50,635 nucleotides of DNA, from the NCBI GenBank assembly GCA_944321565.1, contig CALULT010000017.1, forward strand, positions 1 to 50,635, in the 5' to 3' direction. Made by a program: the position numbers and the translations under genes. Source of the stretch: an uncultured Paraprevotella sp. GTDB taxonomy: Bacteria > Bacteroidota > Bacteroidia > Bacteroidales > Bacteroidaceae. The notes below the pieces were generated by a model. The model ran no database searches, was not told the DNA's origin, and saw nothing but the letters and a program-made list of their open reading frames with translations. Positions 28,253 to 37,458 of the stretch are shown here, piece by piece (the first letter of the stretch is position 1; every line of letters starts with the position of its first letter).

Positions 28253-28260
28253 CAAATCTA
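28253..28260 (-). promoter_or_regulatory. -7 element of the RNA methyltransferase gene
   Basis: TAGATTTG on the minus strand matches TAnnTTTG, 21 bases before the chosen ATG. It is divergent from the tamL promoter. Confidence 0.6.
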
Positions 28261-28344
28261 AGAAGTAATTCTCAAAAAACTCGAAAAAGCACTGTGTTTT
28301 TTTAGCGTTGGCTTCACCTCGGCATGAAAAACAAATAAATTTGT

Positions 28345-28375
28345 TTTGTCCTGCACTCGGTTTGCATTATCTTTG
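28345..28375 (+). promoter_or_regulatory. tamL promoter
   Basis: TTTG (28345-28348), 19 bases, TATCTTTG (28368-28375): an essentially perfect Bacteroidetes promoter 18 bases before the start codon. Confidence 0.8.
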
Positions 28376-28393
28376 CACAGATAAATATTTCTT

Positions 28394-30709
28394 ATGCGGA
28401 AACTTTGGTATGTTTTGTGGGGAATGATGCTTGTGGCGTTGCTGAATGCCTGTTCAGCCACGAAATTCATTCCTGATGGAGACTACATGCTGGAGAGTGT
28501 TTCCGTGAAGTCGGGAGATAATGCGTTGGACGCTTCCCTGTTGAAGGGTTATATCCGTCAACATCCCAATTCCAAATGGTTCAGTTTGCTTAAAGTGCCG
28601 ATGGGGCCTTACGCCCTTTCGGGACGTGACACGACCAAGCGTATCAACCGTTTTTTGCAGCGGATAGGCGAAGCTCCCGTCATCTTTGACACGTTGCAGG
28701 CCAATCGTGCGCAGGAAAACATGCTTTCGGCCGTGAACAATTTGGGATTTTTGCAGGCAGATGTGCGGCAGGAAAGAATCGTCAAGGGGAAAAAGGTCAG
28801 GTTGACTTTCATGGTGGAGCCGGGCGAGCGGTATCATGTACGGCATATTGATTACGAGATTGAAGACACGGCGGTGGCCCGCATTTTGCGGCAATACGCC
28901 GACCGCACGTTGTTGCAAGAAGGAATGCCTTTTGATTTGAACCAACTGGACGCGGAGCGTGGGCGTATCAGTAGTCGGTTGCAAAACAACGGATATTACA
29001 GGTTCAACAAGGAATTCGTGCGTTATGAGGCCGATACATGCGTGGGTGACCATAGCGTGGACTTGAATGTGCAAATCCCTTTGTATCGTGTTACCGTGGA
29101 CGGCGATTCCATGCTCCATCCGCGTTATGTCGTCCGCAATGTCTCTTTTGTCAGCAGTGCGGCGCAGGTTGAGGGGGGACGTGACACGTCGGACATGGAT
29201 AGCATAACCTATGGCGGTTTTCCCATTTATTTCCGCGGAAAGTTGGCGTTCCGTCCTTCGTTGTTTGTGCAAAACAATGTGATTGAGCCGGGAAACCTTT
29301 ACCGGGAGCAGGACGTGCGGCGCACTTATAGCAATTTGGGGCAGTTGGGCGCGGTGATGTTTTCCAATATCCGGATGGAGGAAACAGACACACTTTCCGG
29401 CGAGTTGGATTGTGTGGTCACGTTGCACGAGAACAAGCGTCGTTCGGTGGGGGCGGAAGTGGAAGGCACCAACACGGCCGGTGACTTGGGGGCGGCCTTG
29501 CTGCTGACTTATCAGAACCGTAATTTGTTCCGTGGGTCGGAACTCTTTTCGCTGAAGTTGCGCGGGGCTTTCGAAGCGATTACGGGACTGGAAGGATATA
29601 GCGACCAAAACTATATGGAAGTCAGCGTGGAAGCCGGACTCACGTTCCCGAATCTCAAATTGTTCCGTTTTAATGGGCGCGAACGCGGGTTGGTGCGAGC
29701 CACATCGGAGATTTCCCTAATGTATGACTCGCAGAACCGTCCCGAATTCCACCGTCGCGTGTTGACGGGCGCATTGCGTTACCGCTGGCAAAGCCCCAAC
29801 GGCTTGTTGCGTCACCGTATCGACTTGATAGATTTGAACTATGTGTATATGCCATGGATTTCCGAAACTTTCCGCCGTGATTATTTGGAAGACGAGACAG
29901 ACCGGAACGCCATTTTGCGTTACAACTACGAGAATCTTTTCATCATGCGTCTGGGGTATAGTTTCACGTATAATTCCCAACGGAGCGCGACGGGTCTCTC
30001 GGATTATGGCAGCAATGCGCTCGGCATCCGTTTCAACGTGGAGTCGGCGGGTAACCTGCTGTACGGCTTTTCCCGTTTGCTTAAGGCCCGGCAGAACAAT
30101 GACGGGCAATACACCTTATTTAATATTGCATACGCCCAATATCTCAGGGGGGATTTTGACGTGAGCAAGAGTTTCCGTTTCGATGACCGTAACTCATTGG
30201 CTTTGCATCTTGGCATCGGGGTGGCTTACCCATATGGCAATTCCACGATCCTTCCCTATGAGAAGCGTTATTTCAGCGGCGGGGCGAACAGTGTGCGCGG
30301 ATGGTCGGTGAGGGAACTCGGGCCGGGACGTTTCACGGGCGGAGACGGGCGTATCGACTTCATTAACCAAACGGGCGACATCAAGTTGGACCTCAACGCG
30401 GAGTATCGCACTTTCTTGTTTTGGAAATTGCACGGGGCTGTGTTTGTGGACGCGGGCAACATTTGGACTATCCGCGATTATGCGGAACAACCCGGTGGCC
30501 AGTTCCGCCTGAAAAGCTTTTGGCGCGAGATAGCCGTGTCCTACGGGTTGGGAATCCGCTTGAATTTTGATTATTTCATTTTGCGTCTTGACGGTGGCAT
30601 GAAAGCCGTACATCCCGCTTACACGGATGCGCGTCGCCATTTTCCCATTATCCATCCGAACTTCAGGCGTGACTTCACCTTGCATTTCGCAGTGGGCCTT
30701 CCATTCTGA
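28394..30709 (+). CDS. TamA-like outer-membrane lipoprotein (TamL), Omp85 family
   Basis: A 771-residue Omp85-superfamily protein. Unlike proteobacterial TamA it carries a lipobox, LLNAC with Cys20 followed by SATKFIPDG, the mark of Bacteroidetes TamL. POTRA domains occupy about 30-380; the 16-strand barrel follows, with the conserved VRGW motif near the C-terminus (GGANSVRGWSVRELGPGRF) and terminal FAVGLPF. With TamB it is thought to serve outer-membrane biogenesis or lipid transport. No tamB follows here. Its last 35 bases overlap the convergent lipoprotein gene. Confidence 0.9.
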   Translation: MRKLWYVLWGMMLVALLNACSATKFIPDGDYMLESVSVKSGDNALDASLLKGYIRQHPNSKWFSLLKVPMGPYALSGRDTTKRINRFLQRIGEAPVIFDTLQANRAQENMLSAVNNLGFLQADVRQERIVKGKKVRLTFMVEPGERYHVRHIDYEIEDTAVARILRQYADRTLLQEGMPFDLNQLDAERGRISSRLQNNGYYRFNKEFVRYEADTCVGDHSVDLNVQIPLYRVTVDGDSMLHPRYVVRNVSFVSSAAQVEGGRDTSDMDSITYGGFPIYFRGKLAFRPSLFVQNNVIEPGNLYREQDVRRTYSNLGQLGAVMFSNIRMEETDTLSGELDCVVTLHENKRRSVGAEVEGTNTAGDLGAALLLTYQNRNLFRGSELFSLKLRGAFEAITGLEGYSDQNYMEVSVEAGLTFPNLKLFRFNGRERGLVRATSEISLMYDSQNRPEFHRRVLTGALRYRWQSPNGLLRHRIDLIDLNYVYMPWISETFRRDYLEDETDRNAILRYNYENLFIMRLGYSFTYNSQRSATGLSDYGSNALGIRFNVESAGNLLYGFSRLLKARQNNDGQYTLFNIAYAQYLRGDFDVSKSFRFDDRNSLALHLGIGVAYPYGNSTILPYEKRYFSGGANSVRGWSVRELGPGRFTGGDGRIDFINQTGDIKLDLNAEYRTFLFWKLHGAVFVDAGNIWTIRDYAEQPGGQFRLKSFWREIAVSYGLGIRLNFDYFILRLDGGMKAVHPAYTDARRHFPIIHPNFRRDFTLHFAVGLPF

Positions 30710-31124
30710 CGCGCCAACGACGCCCTTGCTTCACGAGCGGGATGGTGTATTCGGCCTTTTCGAGAATGCGCCCTTCGCGTTGTTCCAGCGAGTCTGCCGT
30801 CAGGGCTTCGTGCACAGTGCAACGGGCAAGGGCCGTGCTGTCCGACGTGAGTTCGCAACTCACCGAAGAGACGTAGGCTTCTTCTGTGGCGTTGCGGACT
30901 GCTTCAAGGTCGCGCTCCGTGATGTTTGAAGCACGGAAGGCAATCCATTTGCGTGAGTCCGGGGTACATGTCTCATAAGCTTCTTCAAAATGCAGGTTGA
31001 AGTAGTTTTCCGCGAATTTCTTGGCTTGTGCGGCCGCGCGTTCCTCTTCTTCGCTCATGCATCCGGCAGAAACCGCCCCGATAAGCAGGCAAAAAATGGC
31101 GTGGGATATTCTTTTTCTTTTCAT
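30675..31124 (-). CDS. Small lipoprotein, NTF2-like fold possible
   Basis: A 149-residue protein with signal peptide and lipobox VSAGC (Cys22) followed by MSEEEE. The mature part, AKKFAENYFNLHFEEAYETCTPDSRKW ... YTIPLVKQGRRWRVRMEGPL, has the helix-then-strands pattern of NTF2-like/DUF4878 lipoproteins. Role unknown. It overlaps the 3' end of tamL tail to tail by 35 bases, and has its own promoter at 31183-31176. Confidence 0.8.
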   Translation of the reverse strand: MKRKRISHAIFCLLIGAVSAGCMSEEEERAAAQAKKFAENYFNLHFEEAYETCTPDSRKWIAFRASNITERDLEAVRNATEEAYVSSVSCELTSDSTALARCTVHEALTADSLEQREGRILEKAEYTIPLVKQGRRWRVRMEGPLRNAR

Positions 31125-31175
31125 TCTATTCTTTTTGAGTGTTGCCGATAAGGCGAAATGTGGTTTTTATGCCTG

Positions 31176-31183
31176 CAAAGATA
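31176..31183 (-). promoter_or_regulatory. -7 element of the small lipoprotein gene
   Basis: TATCTTTG on the minus strand, 51 bases before the ATG at 31124. Confidence 0.6.
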
Positions 31184-31303
31184 GTTTTTTCACATTCATT
31201 ATCCAACGTTTAGAAAAGGATATTGTGTCCTTTTCGGGGGTGGTTGGGTGCTTCGGGTTGTTGATTTAGCCGAAATGAAATAGGGAAAGAGGGCGGGCAT
31301 GGA

Positions 31304-31335
31304 TTTGTTTGTTCCTGTATGTTTTCGTATATTTG
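31304..31335 (+). promoter_or_regulatory. Promoter of the MBL hydrolase gene
   Basis: TTTG (31304-31307), 20 bases, TATATTTG (31328-31335). The start codon is 92 bases on. The rest of the divergent intergenic stretch 31125-31427 shows nothing else. Confidence 0.65.
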
Positions 31336-31427
31336 CCATGCGAATATAGGATGCGGTTCGGGCAAGTCCACGGAAAATGGGGATTTTCCTTGCTTTGTCT
31401 CTCACCTTTCACTAATTTGCATAAACA

Positions 31428-32246
31428 ATGAATGGAATGTTGAAGTTTGTTTGTTTGGGAAGCGGGAGCAGCGGGAACAGCTATTTCCTTTTTTCAGAGA
31501 ATTACGGGGTATTGATTGACGCGGGGATTGGCATCCGGACGCTGAAGAAGCATTTCCAAGCCAACGGGCTTTCTTTGTCGCAAATCAAGGTCATTCTCAT
31601 CACGCATGACCATACGGATCATATCAAGTCGGTGGGTGCTTTGGCGCATGAATATGGCCTTTCTGTGTTTGCCACGGCCTTGGTGCACGAGGGCATCAAC
31701 CGCAATTATTGCGTCAATCCCAAGCTGGAAGCAAAAAACGTGCGTGTCTTGCAAAAAGACCGGACGTTTCGTTTGGGGTGTTTTGAGATTACTCCATTCG
31801 AGGTGCCCCACGATAGCAGCGACAATGTGGGGTACAGCATACAATATGAAGACGTGAACTTTTGCCTGATTACGGACGCCGGGCATGTCACGGAAAGTTT
31901 CGGGGAATATGTCGCCAAAGCCAATTACTTGGTGCTGGAGGCGAACCACGACGAGGACATGCTGATGAAGGGGCCTTATTCCGCCTATTTGAAAAGCCGG
32001 ATAAAGGGCGGGTACGGGCATTTGAGCAACAAGTCGGCTGCCGGTTTGCTGACCGACCATATCACGGAGAAACTTCGGCACGTGTGGCTCTGTCACCTTA
32101 GCGAGGAAAACAACCATCCGGAGCTGGCCCGCAAAACGATAGATGCGCATCTTCGCTCGTTTGGCATCATCGCCGGAAAGGACTTCTTATTGGATGTGTT
32201 GAAACGCAGAATCCCTTCCGAAGTCTATACTTTGAGCGAAAAATGA
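31428..32246 (+). CDS. WalJ/YycJ-like metallo-beta-lactamase-fold hydrolase
   Basis: A 272-residue cytosolic MBL-fold protein. The metal motif is THDHTDH with H60-x-H62-x-D64-H65, later ligands in EVPHDSSDNVGY, ITDAGH and the C-terminal HLSEENN. The opening FVCLGSGSSGNSYF is the hallmark of the YycJ/WalJ branch, whose members have been described as 5'-3' exonuclease-like or linked to cell-wall and DNA metabolism. A second ATG at 31437 could be the true start. Confidence 0.9.
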   Translation: MNGMLKFVCLGSGSSGNSYFLFSENYGVLIDAGIGIRTLKKHFQANGLSLSQIKVILITHDHTDHIKSVGALAHEYGLSVFATALVHEGINRNYCVNPKLEAKNVRVLQKDRTFRLGCFEITPFEVPHDSSDNVGYSIQYEDVNFCLITDAGHVTESFGEYVAKANYLVLEANHDEDMLMKGPYSAYLKSRIKGGYGHLSNKSAAGLLTDHITEKLRHVWLCHLSEENNHPELARKTIDAHLRSFGIIAGKDFLLDVLKRRIPSEVYTLSEK

Positions 32247-32263
32247 AAAAAACGGCAGGAATG

Positions 32264-32295
32264 TTTGGTGGGTTGGACAAAAATGTCTAACTTTG
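32264..32295 (+). promoter_or_regulatory. Promoter of the tRNA-Lys pair
   Basis: TTTG (32264-32267), 20 bases, TAACTTTG (32288-32295); the first tRNA begins 21 bases later. Confidence 0.7.
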
Positions 32296-32316
32296 CACTC
32301 GCAAAAACAAAAAGAT

Positions 32317-32389
32317 GCGTCCTTAGCTCAGTTGGTAGAGCAATTGACTCTTAATCAATGGGTCCAGGGTTCGAGCCCCTGAGGGCGTA
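32317..32389 (+). tRNA. tRNA-Lys (CUU), copy 1
   Basis: A 73-base cloverleaf without encoded CCA. D-arm AGCTCAGTTGGTAGAGC; anticodon stem ATTGA/TCAAT with loop CTCTTAA gives anticodon CUU, codon AAG; T-arm contains GGTTCGAGCC. The acceptor stem has G-T pairs at 1-72 and at one inner position. Confidence 0.95.
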
Positions 32390-32409
32390 CTTCGATGAAA
32401 TTTTTGTTT

Positions 32410-32482
32410 GCGTCCTTAGCTCAGTTGGTAGAGCAATTGACTCTTAATCAATGGGTCCAGGGTTCGAGCCCCTGAGGGCGTA
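32410..32482 (+). tRNA. tRNA-Lys (CUU), copy 2
   Basis: Identical in all 73 bases to copy 1 and separated from it by 20 bases, so both are co-transcribed from one promoter. Confidence 0.95.
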
Positions 32483-32486
32483 CGAG

Positions 32487-32511
32487 AAGGCAGCCATGGG
32501 TTGCCTTTTTT
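32487..32511 (+). terminator. Intrinsic terminator of the tRNA pair
   Basis: AAGGCA (32487-32492) pairs with TGCCTT (32502-32507), and a run of T follows to 32511. Confidence 0.7.
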
Positions 32512-32550
32512 GTTGTATGGATGTTTTCGGGTATTTTGTATGTGGTTTTG

Positions 32551-32581
32551 TTGTCTGTTTGGCCGCGAAATGCTATCTTTG
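32551..32581 (+). promoter_or_regulatory. Promoter of the aminotransferase gene
   Basis: TTG (32551-32553), 20 bases, TATCTTTG (32574-32581), 30 bases before the ATG. Confidence 0.65.
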
Positions 32582-32611
32582 CATGAAATTCAAACAACAA
32601 AATAAAGAAAG

Positions 32612-33814
32612 ATGCCAAAAATATCCGTTCGCGGCCAGGAAATGCCGGAGTCACCAATCCGGAAATTGGCTCCGCTGGCCTTTGATGCCAAAAGTAGGGG
32701 GATACATGTATATCACTTGAATATCGGGCAGCCCGACCTGCCAACCCCGCGAGCGGCCATAGACGCGATTAAGAACATAGACCGCAAGGTGCTGGAGTAT
32801 AGCCCGAGCCAAGGTTTTTTGAGTTATCGGCAGAAATTGGTGGGCTATTATGCCAAATACAATATCAATCTGGAAGCGGACGACATTATCGTCACCTCGG
32901 GAGGTTCTGAGGCTGTGCTGTTCGCGTTTTTGTCGTGCCTGAACCCGGGTGATGAGATTATTGTGCCGGAACCGGCGTATGCCAACTACATGGCTTTTGC
33001 CATTTCGGCCGGTGCTGTCATCCGCACGATTTCCACAACGATTGAGGAAGGTTTCTCTTTGCCCAAAGTGGAGAAGTTCGAGGAACTGATTAATGAACGC
33101 ACGCGGGCCATTTTGATTTGCAACCCCAATAACCCGACAGGTTACCTATATACGCGGCGTGAGATGAACCAAATCCGCGACTTGGTGAAGAAGTATGATT
33201 TGTATTTGTTCTCGGACGAAGTTTATCGCGAGTTCATTTATACGGGCTCTCCTTATATCTCTGCGTGCCACTTGGAAGGCATAGAGAACAATGTGGTGTT
33301 GATAGACTCCGTGTCGAAGCGTTACAGCGAATGCGGCATACGCATCGGTGCGCTGATTACGAAGAACGTGGAAGTACGCAAGGCGGTGATGAAGTTTTGC
33401 CAGGCGCGTTTGAGCCCTCCCCTTATCGGGCAGATTGCCGCAGAGGCGTCGCTTGACGAACCCGAAGAATACGGGCGCGAGGTGTATGACGAATATGTGG
33501 AGCGCCGGAAATGCCTGATAGACGGGCTGAACCGCATACCGGGCGTGTATTCACCCATTCCGATGGGTGCCTTTTATACCGTAGCCAAACTTCCGGTGGA
33601 CGATGCCGAAGAATTTTGCGCATGGTGCCTCAAGGAGTTTAACTATGAGGGGGAGACCGTGATGATGGCTCCGGCGGCGGGTTTCTATACGACTCCCGGT
33701 TCGGGGAAGAATGAAGTGCGGATTGCTTACGTGTTGAAAAAGGAAGACCTGACGCGGGCTTTGTTTGTCTTGCGCAAGGCCTTGGAAGCTTATCCGGGGC
33801 GTGTGTTGGACTAG
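32612..33814 (+). CDS. PLP-dependent class I/II aminotransferase, aspartate-aminotransferase-like
   Basis: A 400-residue fold-type I enzyme. The PLP-binding lysine is K236 in DSVSKRYSECGIRIG; N174 in CNPNNPTG, D202 and Y205 in SDEVYREF bind the cofactor; the arginine near the C-terminus in EVRIAYV would bind the substrate carboxylate. It transfers an amino group between an amino acid and a 2-oxo acid in the cytosol; aspartate or a broad acceptor range is the usual annotation for this branch, but the substrate is not proven by sequence. It ends 21 bases before the permease gene and probably shares its transcript. Confidence 0.93.
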   Translation: MPKISVRGQEMPESPIRKLAPLAFDAKSRGIHVYHLNIGQPDLPTPRAAIDAIKNIDRKVLEYSPSQGFLSYRQKLVGYYAKYNINLEADDIIVTSGGSEAVLFAFLSCLNPGDEIIVPEPAYANYMAFAISAGAVIRTISTTIEEGFSLPKVEKFEELINERTRAILICNPNNPTGYLYTRREMNQIRDLVKKYDLYLFSDEVYREFIYTGSPYISACHLEGIENNVVLIDSVSKRYSECGIRIGALITKNVEVRKAVMKFCQARLSPPLIGQIAAEASLDEPEEYGREVYDEYVERRKCLIDGLNRIPGVYSPIPMGAFYTVAKLPVDDAEEFCAWCLKEFNYEGETVMMAPAAGFYTTPGSGKNEVRIAYVLKKEDLTRALFVLRKALEAYPGRVLD

Positions 33815-33835
33815 TGTGGAGCCGTGTCCTTGCCG

Positions 33836-35080
33836 ATGGATTCCATTTTGTTCATAGCCCGCAGACTGTTCCGCGACAAGGGAGATGCGCGGAAGGTGGC
33901 GCGTCCGGCCATCGTGATTGCCACGTGTGGTGTGGCTATCGGGTTGGCCGTGATGATTGTGTCGGTTTGCGTGGTGCTGGGCTTCAAGGGGGACATCCGT
34001 GACAAAGTCATCGGGTTTGGGTCACACGTGCAGATTCAAAATTATGCGGCGGTGGCGACGAATGCACCATTGCCGGTGGTCGTTACCGACTCGTTGATGA
34101 GGCAAGTGGAGGCCGTGGATGGCGTGTCGCATGTGCAACGTTTCAGCAACAAGGAGGGCATCTTGAAGACCGACGAGGAATTCAAGGGGGTGCTGTTGCA
34201 TGGTGTGGGGGCGGAGTTCGATGCCGCTTTTTTGAAGGCTCATCTTGAAGAGGGGGAGATTCCGGAATTTTCGGATAGCGTGGCGTCGAATCGCATTGTG
34301 GTTTCGCGCCAAATGGCTGATGAATTGCATTTGGAAGTGGGCGACCGGATTTTCGCTTATTTCTTTGAACAGTCCGTGCGCGCCCGCCGTTTCACGGTGG
34401 CCGGGATTTATTGCACCCATCTGTCGGAATTTGACGATGCCATGGTGTTTACCGACCTTTATACTTGTAACCGTCTGAATGCATGGGAGGCGGATCAGTA
34501 CAGCGGTTTGGAGGTGAGTGTGGCCGATTTCGACCGTTTGGATGAGGTGACGAATAAACTGGTGAAGATGGTGAACAGCCAGACGGATGCTTACGGGGCT
34601 TCGTATGCAGCGATGAATATCGAGGAACTTTATCCGCAAATCTTTGCTTGGCTCAGCCTCTTGGATGTCAACGTGTGGGTGATTTTGGCGTTAATGGTGT
34701 CGGTGGCGGGCTTCACGATGGTTTCCGGTTTGCTTATCATCATATTAGAGCGCACCAATTTCATAGGAGTCATGAAGGCGTTGGGTGCCACCAACCGCGA
34801 CATCCGCCATATCTTTTTGTGTTTTTCCGTGTTCGTTATCGGAAGGGGATTGTTGTGGGGAAATGTCGTTGGCATCGGTTTGGTGGTGTTGCAGTCATGT
34901 TTCGGGTTGTTCAAGTTGGATGCGGCGACTTATTATGTGGAAGTGGTGCCGGTGTTTTTCCATTTTGGCTATGTGGCAGCCATCAATGTGGCCACGTTGG
35001 TCATTTGTGTGTCGGCTTTGATTGTGCCGAGTTTCCTTGTGTCCCATATCCATCCGGCAAAGGCCATCCGTTTCGAGTAA
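33836..35080 (+). CDS. FtsX-like ABC permease, LolC/LolE type
   Basis: A 414-residue inner-membrane protein with four transmembrane helices: one near the N-terminus (about 27-50) and three at the C-terminus (about 275-410), enclosing a large periplasmic MacB-like domain (about 55-260). The IGFGSHVQIQNY segment and C-terminal HPAKAIRFE fit the LolC/E family that extracts lipoproteins for export to the outer membrane. No ATPase (LolD) gene is adjacent. I prefer the ATG at 33836 over a GTG at 33824; the extra residues MSLP have no support. Confidence 0.88.
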   Translation: MDSILFIARRLFRDKGDARKVARPAIVIATCGVAIGLAVMIVSVCVVLGFKGDIRDKVIGFGSHVQIQNYAAVATNAPLPVVVTDSLMRQVEAVDGVSHVQRFSNKEGILKTDEEFKGVLLHGVGAEFDAAFLKAHLEEGEIPEFSDSVASNRIVVSRQMADELHLEVGDRIFAYFFEQSVRARRFTVAGIYCTHLSEFDDAMVFTDLYTCNRLNAWEADQYSGLEVSVADFDRLDEVTNKLVKMVNSQTDAYGASYAAMNIEELYPQIFAWLSLLDVNVWVILALMVSVAGFTMVSGLLIIILERTNFIGVMKALGATNRDIRHIFLCFSVFVIGRGLLWGNVVGIGLVVLQSCFGLFKLDAATYYVEVVPVFFHFGYVAAINVATLVICVSALIVPSFLVSHIHPAKAIRFE

Positions 35081-35164
35081 CATATGTTACGCGGATAATA
35101 CATTTTTATTTCATTTCTGTGAAAAATGTTATAGGGTTTTAATGCCGCAGACTAGGAAAAATTG

Positions 35165-35172
35165 TATCTTTG
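35165..35172 (+). promoter_or_regulatory. -7 element of the phosphate transporter gene
   Basis: TATCTTTG, 25 bases before the chosen ATG at 35197. The -33 region is poor, which is compatible with activator dependence. Confidence 0.6.
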
Positions 35173-35196
35173 CGTCATGAATCAAAAAGTAATTGT

Positions 35197-37458
35197 ATGG
35201 ACTTTGTTTATCTGGGAATAGTCATATTCCTGTTTGCACTATCCGTTTTCGACTTGTATGTGGGAGTCAGCAATGACGCGGTGAATTTCTTGGGCTCCGC
35301 CATCGGGGCGAAAGTGGCACGGTTCAAGACGATTCTGATGATTGCCGCCGTAGGTATTTTTGTGGGTGCCACCACGAGCGACGGTATGATGGACATAGCC
35401 AGGCACGGGATATTCCGGCCCGAGTTTTTTTCGTTTGAGGAATTGATGTGCATCTTTTTGGCCGTGGTGGCTTCGGATGTGATACTGATGGACATTTTCA
35501 ACACCTTGGGTATGCCGACTTCGACGACGGTGTCCATGGTGTTTGAACTCTTGGGGGGGAGTACGGCTTTGGCTTTGGTCAAGATGTTGCACGACTCTTC
35601 GTTGACTTACGCCGGGTTAATCAACACGGAGAAGGCTTTTTCTGTCATATTGGCCATTTTCATGTCTGTGGCCATCGCTTTTGTGTTCGGTTTGTTTGTG
35701 CAGTGGCTGGCCCGCGTGGTGTTCACGTTCCATTATACCAAGCATCTGAAATATACAATAGGAATCTTTGGTGGCCTTTCGGTGACGGCTATTGCCTATT
35801 TCCTGCTGGTGAAAGGTTTTGGGAGCGCGTCCTTCATGACCGACGAGGTGAAGGCTTGGATCGCATCGCATACGGGCGAAATACTTGTGGGGTTCCTTAT
35901 AGGATTTACGGTATTGATGCAGGTGTTGCATTGGTGCAAGGTGAATGTGTTCCGGCTCATCGTGCTTTTCGGCACTTTTTCCTTGGCAATGGCGTTTGCC
36001 GGCAACGACTTGGTGAATTTCATCGGTGTGTTGCTGGCCGGATATTCCTCGTTTTTGGATTTTTCAGCCCATCCGGGGGCTAATCCTTCCACTTTCATGA
36101 TGGGCTCGTTGAACGGCCCGGCAGACACTCCTTTTTATTTCCTCGTGGCTGCGGGATTGGTGATGACAGTGGCTTTGGTTACCTCTAAAAAGGCGCAGAA
36201 CGTGGTGAAGACGTCGGTGGACTTGTCGCGTCAGACGGCAGGGAACGAGATGTTCGGTTCCTCGCGTTTTGCCCGCAGGTTGGTGAGAAGCGTATTGAAT
36301 TCCAATGAATTTATAGTAGAACATACGCCCAAGCCGGTAAAACGGTGGATAGATTCGCGCTTTAACCAAGATGAGGCCATCATACCTAATGGTGCGGCGT
36401 TCGATTTGGTGAGGGCATCTGTCAATCTGGTGCTGGCAGGCCTGTTGATTGTGGTGGGCACATCGTTGAAGCTTCCCTTGTCAACCACTTATGTGGCCTT
36501 CATGGTGGGCATGGGTTCCTCTTTGGCGGATCGTGCTTGGGGGCGTGAGAGTGCCGTATTCCGTGTGACGGGAGTCATTTCCGTGATTGGCGGTTGGTTC
36601 ATGACGGCCGGTGCTGCGTTTTTCCTTTGTTTTATCGTCACGTTGTTCGTCCATTTCGGCGGGTTGGTGGCCATGGTCTTGTTGATGGTGGTTGTTGTTT
36701 GTATGTTGATTAGGAACAACCGGAGTTACAAGAAGAGGATGGCAGCCGTGCAGGAGGACGAGATTTTCACGGCTTTGGCACAGACCAATGATAAGGACGA
36801 GTCTTGGGCTCTGTTGAACAAGCATATCAGCCGTTACCAATCGCGCATGGTGAAATATATCGCGGACGCATATCGTCAGACTACGGACGGACTGATTACG
36901 GAAGACGTGAAAATCTTGCGTCGCACATTGAACAGCCTGGACGACGAGCGGAAGAACTGGAAAGTCATCCGGCGCAAAGAGCTGGTGGGGTTGCGCAAGA
37001 TAGATCCCCTGCAGGCCGTGGAGAAAGACACGTGGTTCCATCTTGCCTGCAATAGCTGCGAGCAGTGTTTGTATTGCTTGAAGCGCATGTGCGAGCCTTG
37101 TTTGGAACATGTGGACAACAATTTCAATCCCATGCCTGCGGAATATGTGGAAGAGTTCAAGCCGATTCGGGAACAGGTGGAACAGTTGATGCGCGAAGTG
37201 AGTGGCATGATAGAGACGAGCAATTATGAAAACGCCCTTCAGGTGCGGCAGTTTGGTGATGAAATGAAAACTAAGCTTTCTCAACTCCGCAAGGTGCAGC
37301 AGGAACGTATCCGCAAGGGGGACATGGACAACCTGAAGATAGAATATTTGTACATGAGCACCTTGCAGGAGACGCAGGAAATCATTGGCCATATCCGGCA
37401 TTGGGTGCGTGCCTGCAGGCGTTTCCAGCAAGAAAAAGGTATTGTAACCGTATTGTAA
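35197..37458 (+). CDS. PiT-family inorganic phosphate transporter with long C-terminal cytoplasmic domain
   Basis: A 753-residue protein. The two PiT repeats carry the signature GVSNDAVNFLGSAIGAK near residue 25 and GNDLVNFIGVLLAGY in the second half. About 11-12 helices fill residues 1-510, and a helical soluble domain (about 515-753) follows that resembles the PhoU/DUF47-like bundles often attached or adjacent to PiT carriers. That domain has a cysteine series at C618, C621, C624, C627, C632 and C635. I start at 35197 because the open frame's earlier TTG lies inside the -7 element. The gene precedes a PhoB/PhoR-like pair, supporting phosphate as the substrate. Confidence 0.92.
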   Translation: MDFVYLGIVIFLFALSVFDLYVGVSNDAVNFLGSAIGAKVARFKTILMIAAVGIFVGATTSDGMMDIARHGIFRPEFFSFEELMCIFLAVVASDVILMDIFNTLGMPTSTTVSMVFELLGGSTALALVKMLHDSSLTYAGLINTEKAFSVILAIFMSVAIAFVFGLFVQWLARVVFTFHYTKHLKYTIGIFGGLSVTAIAYFLLVKGFGSASFMTDEVKAWIASHTGEILVGFLIGFTVLMQVLHWCKVNVFRLIVLFGTFSLAMAFAGNDLVNFIGVLLAGYSSFLDFSAHPGANPSTFMMGSLNGPADTPFYFLVAAGLVMTVALVTSKKAQNVVKTSVDLSRQTAGNEMFGSSRFARRLVRSVLNSNEFIVEHTPKPVKRWIDSRFNQDEAIIPNGAAFDLVRASVNLVLAGLLIVVGTSLKLPLSTTYVAFMVGMGSSLADRAWGRESAVFRVTGVISVIGGWFMTAGAAFFLCFIVTLFVHFGGLVAMVLLMVVVVCMLIRNNRSYKKRMAAVQEDEIFTALAQTNDKDESWALLNKHISRYQSRMVKYIADAYRQTTDGLITEDVKILRRTLNSLDDERKNWKVIRRKELVGLRKIDPLQAVEKDTWFHLACNSCEQCLYCLKRMCEPCLEHVDNNFNPMPAEYVEEFKPIREQVEQLMREVSGMIETSNYENALQVRQFGDEMKTKLSQLRKVQQERIRKGDMDNLKIEYLYMSTLQETQEIIGHIRHWVRACRRFQQEKGIVTVL

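Noticed and set aside
28232-28255. Eight-codon N-terminal extension of the RNA methyltransferase
   Set aside because: It overlaps the minus-strand -7 element TAGATTTG, so it would not be transcribed as coding sequence.
32317-32482. The tRNA pair as an attachment site for an integrated element
   Set aside because: No integrase, no element genes and ordinary housekeeping genes on both sides; the second copy is a complete tRNA.
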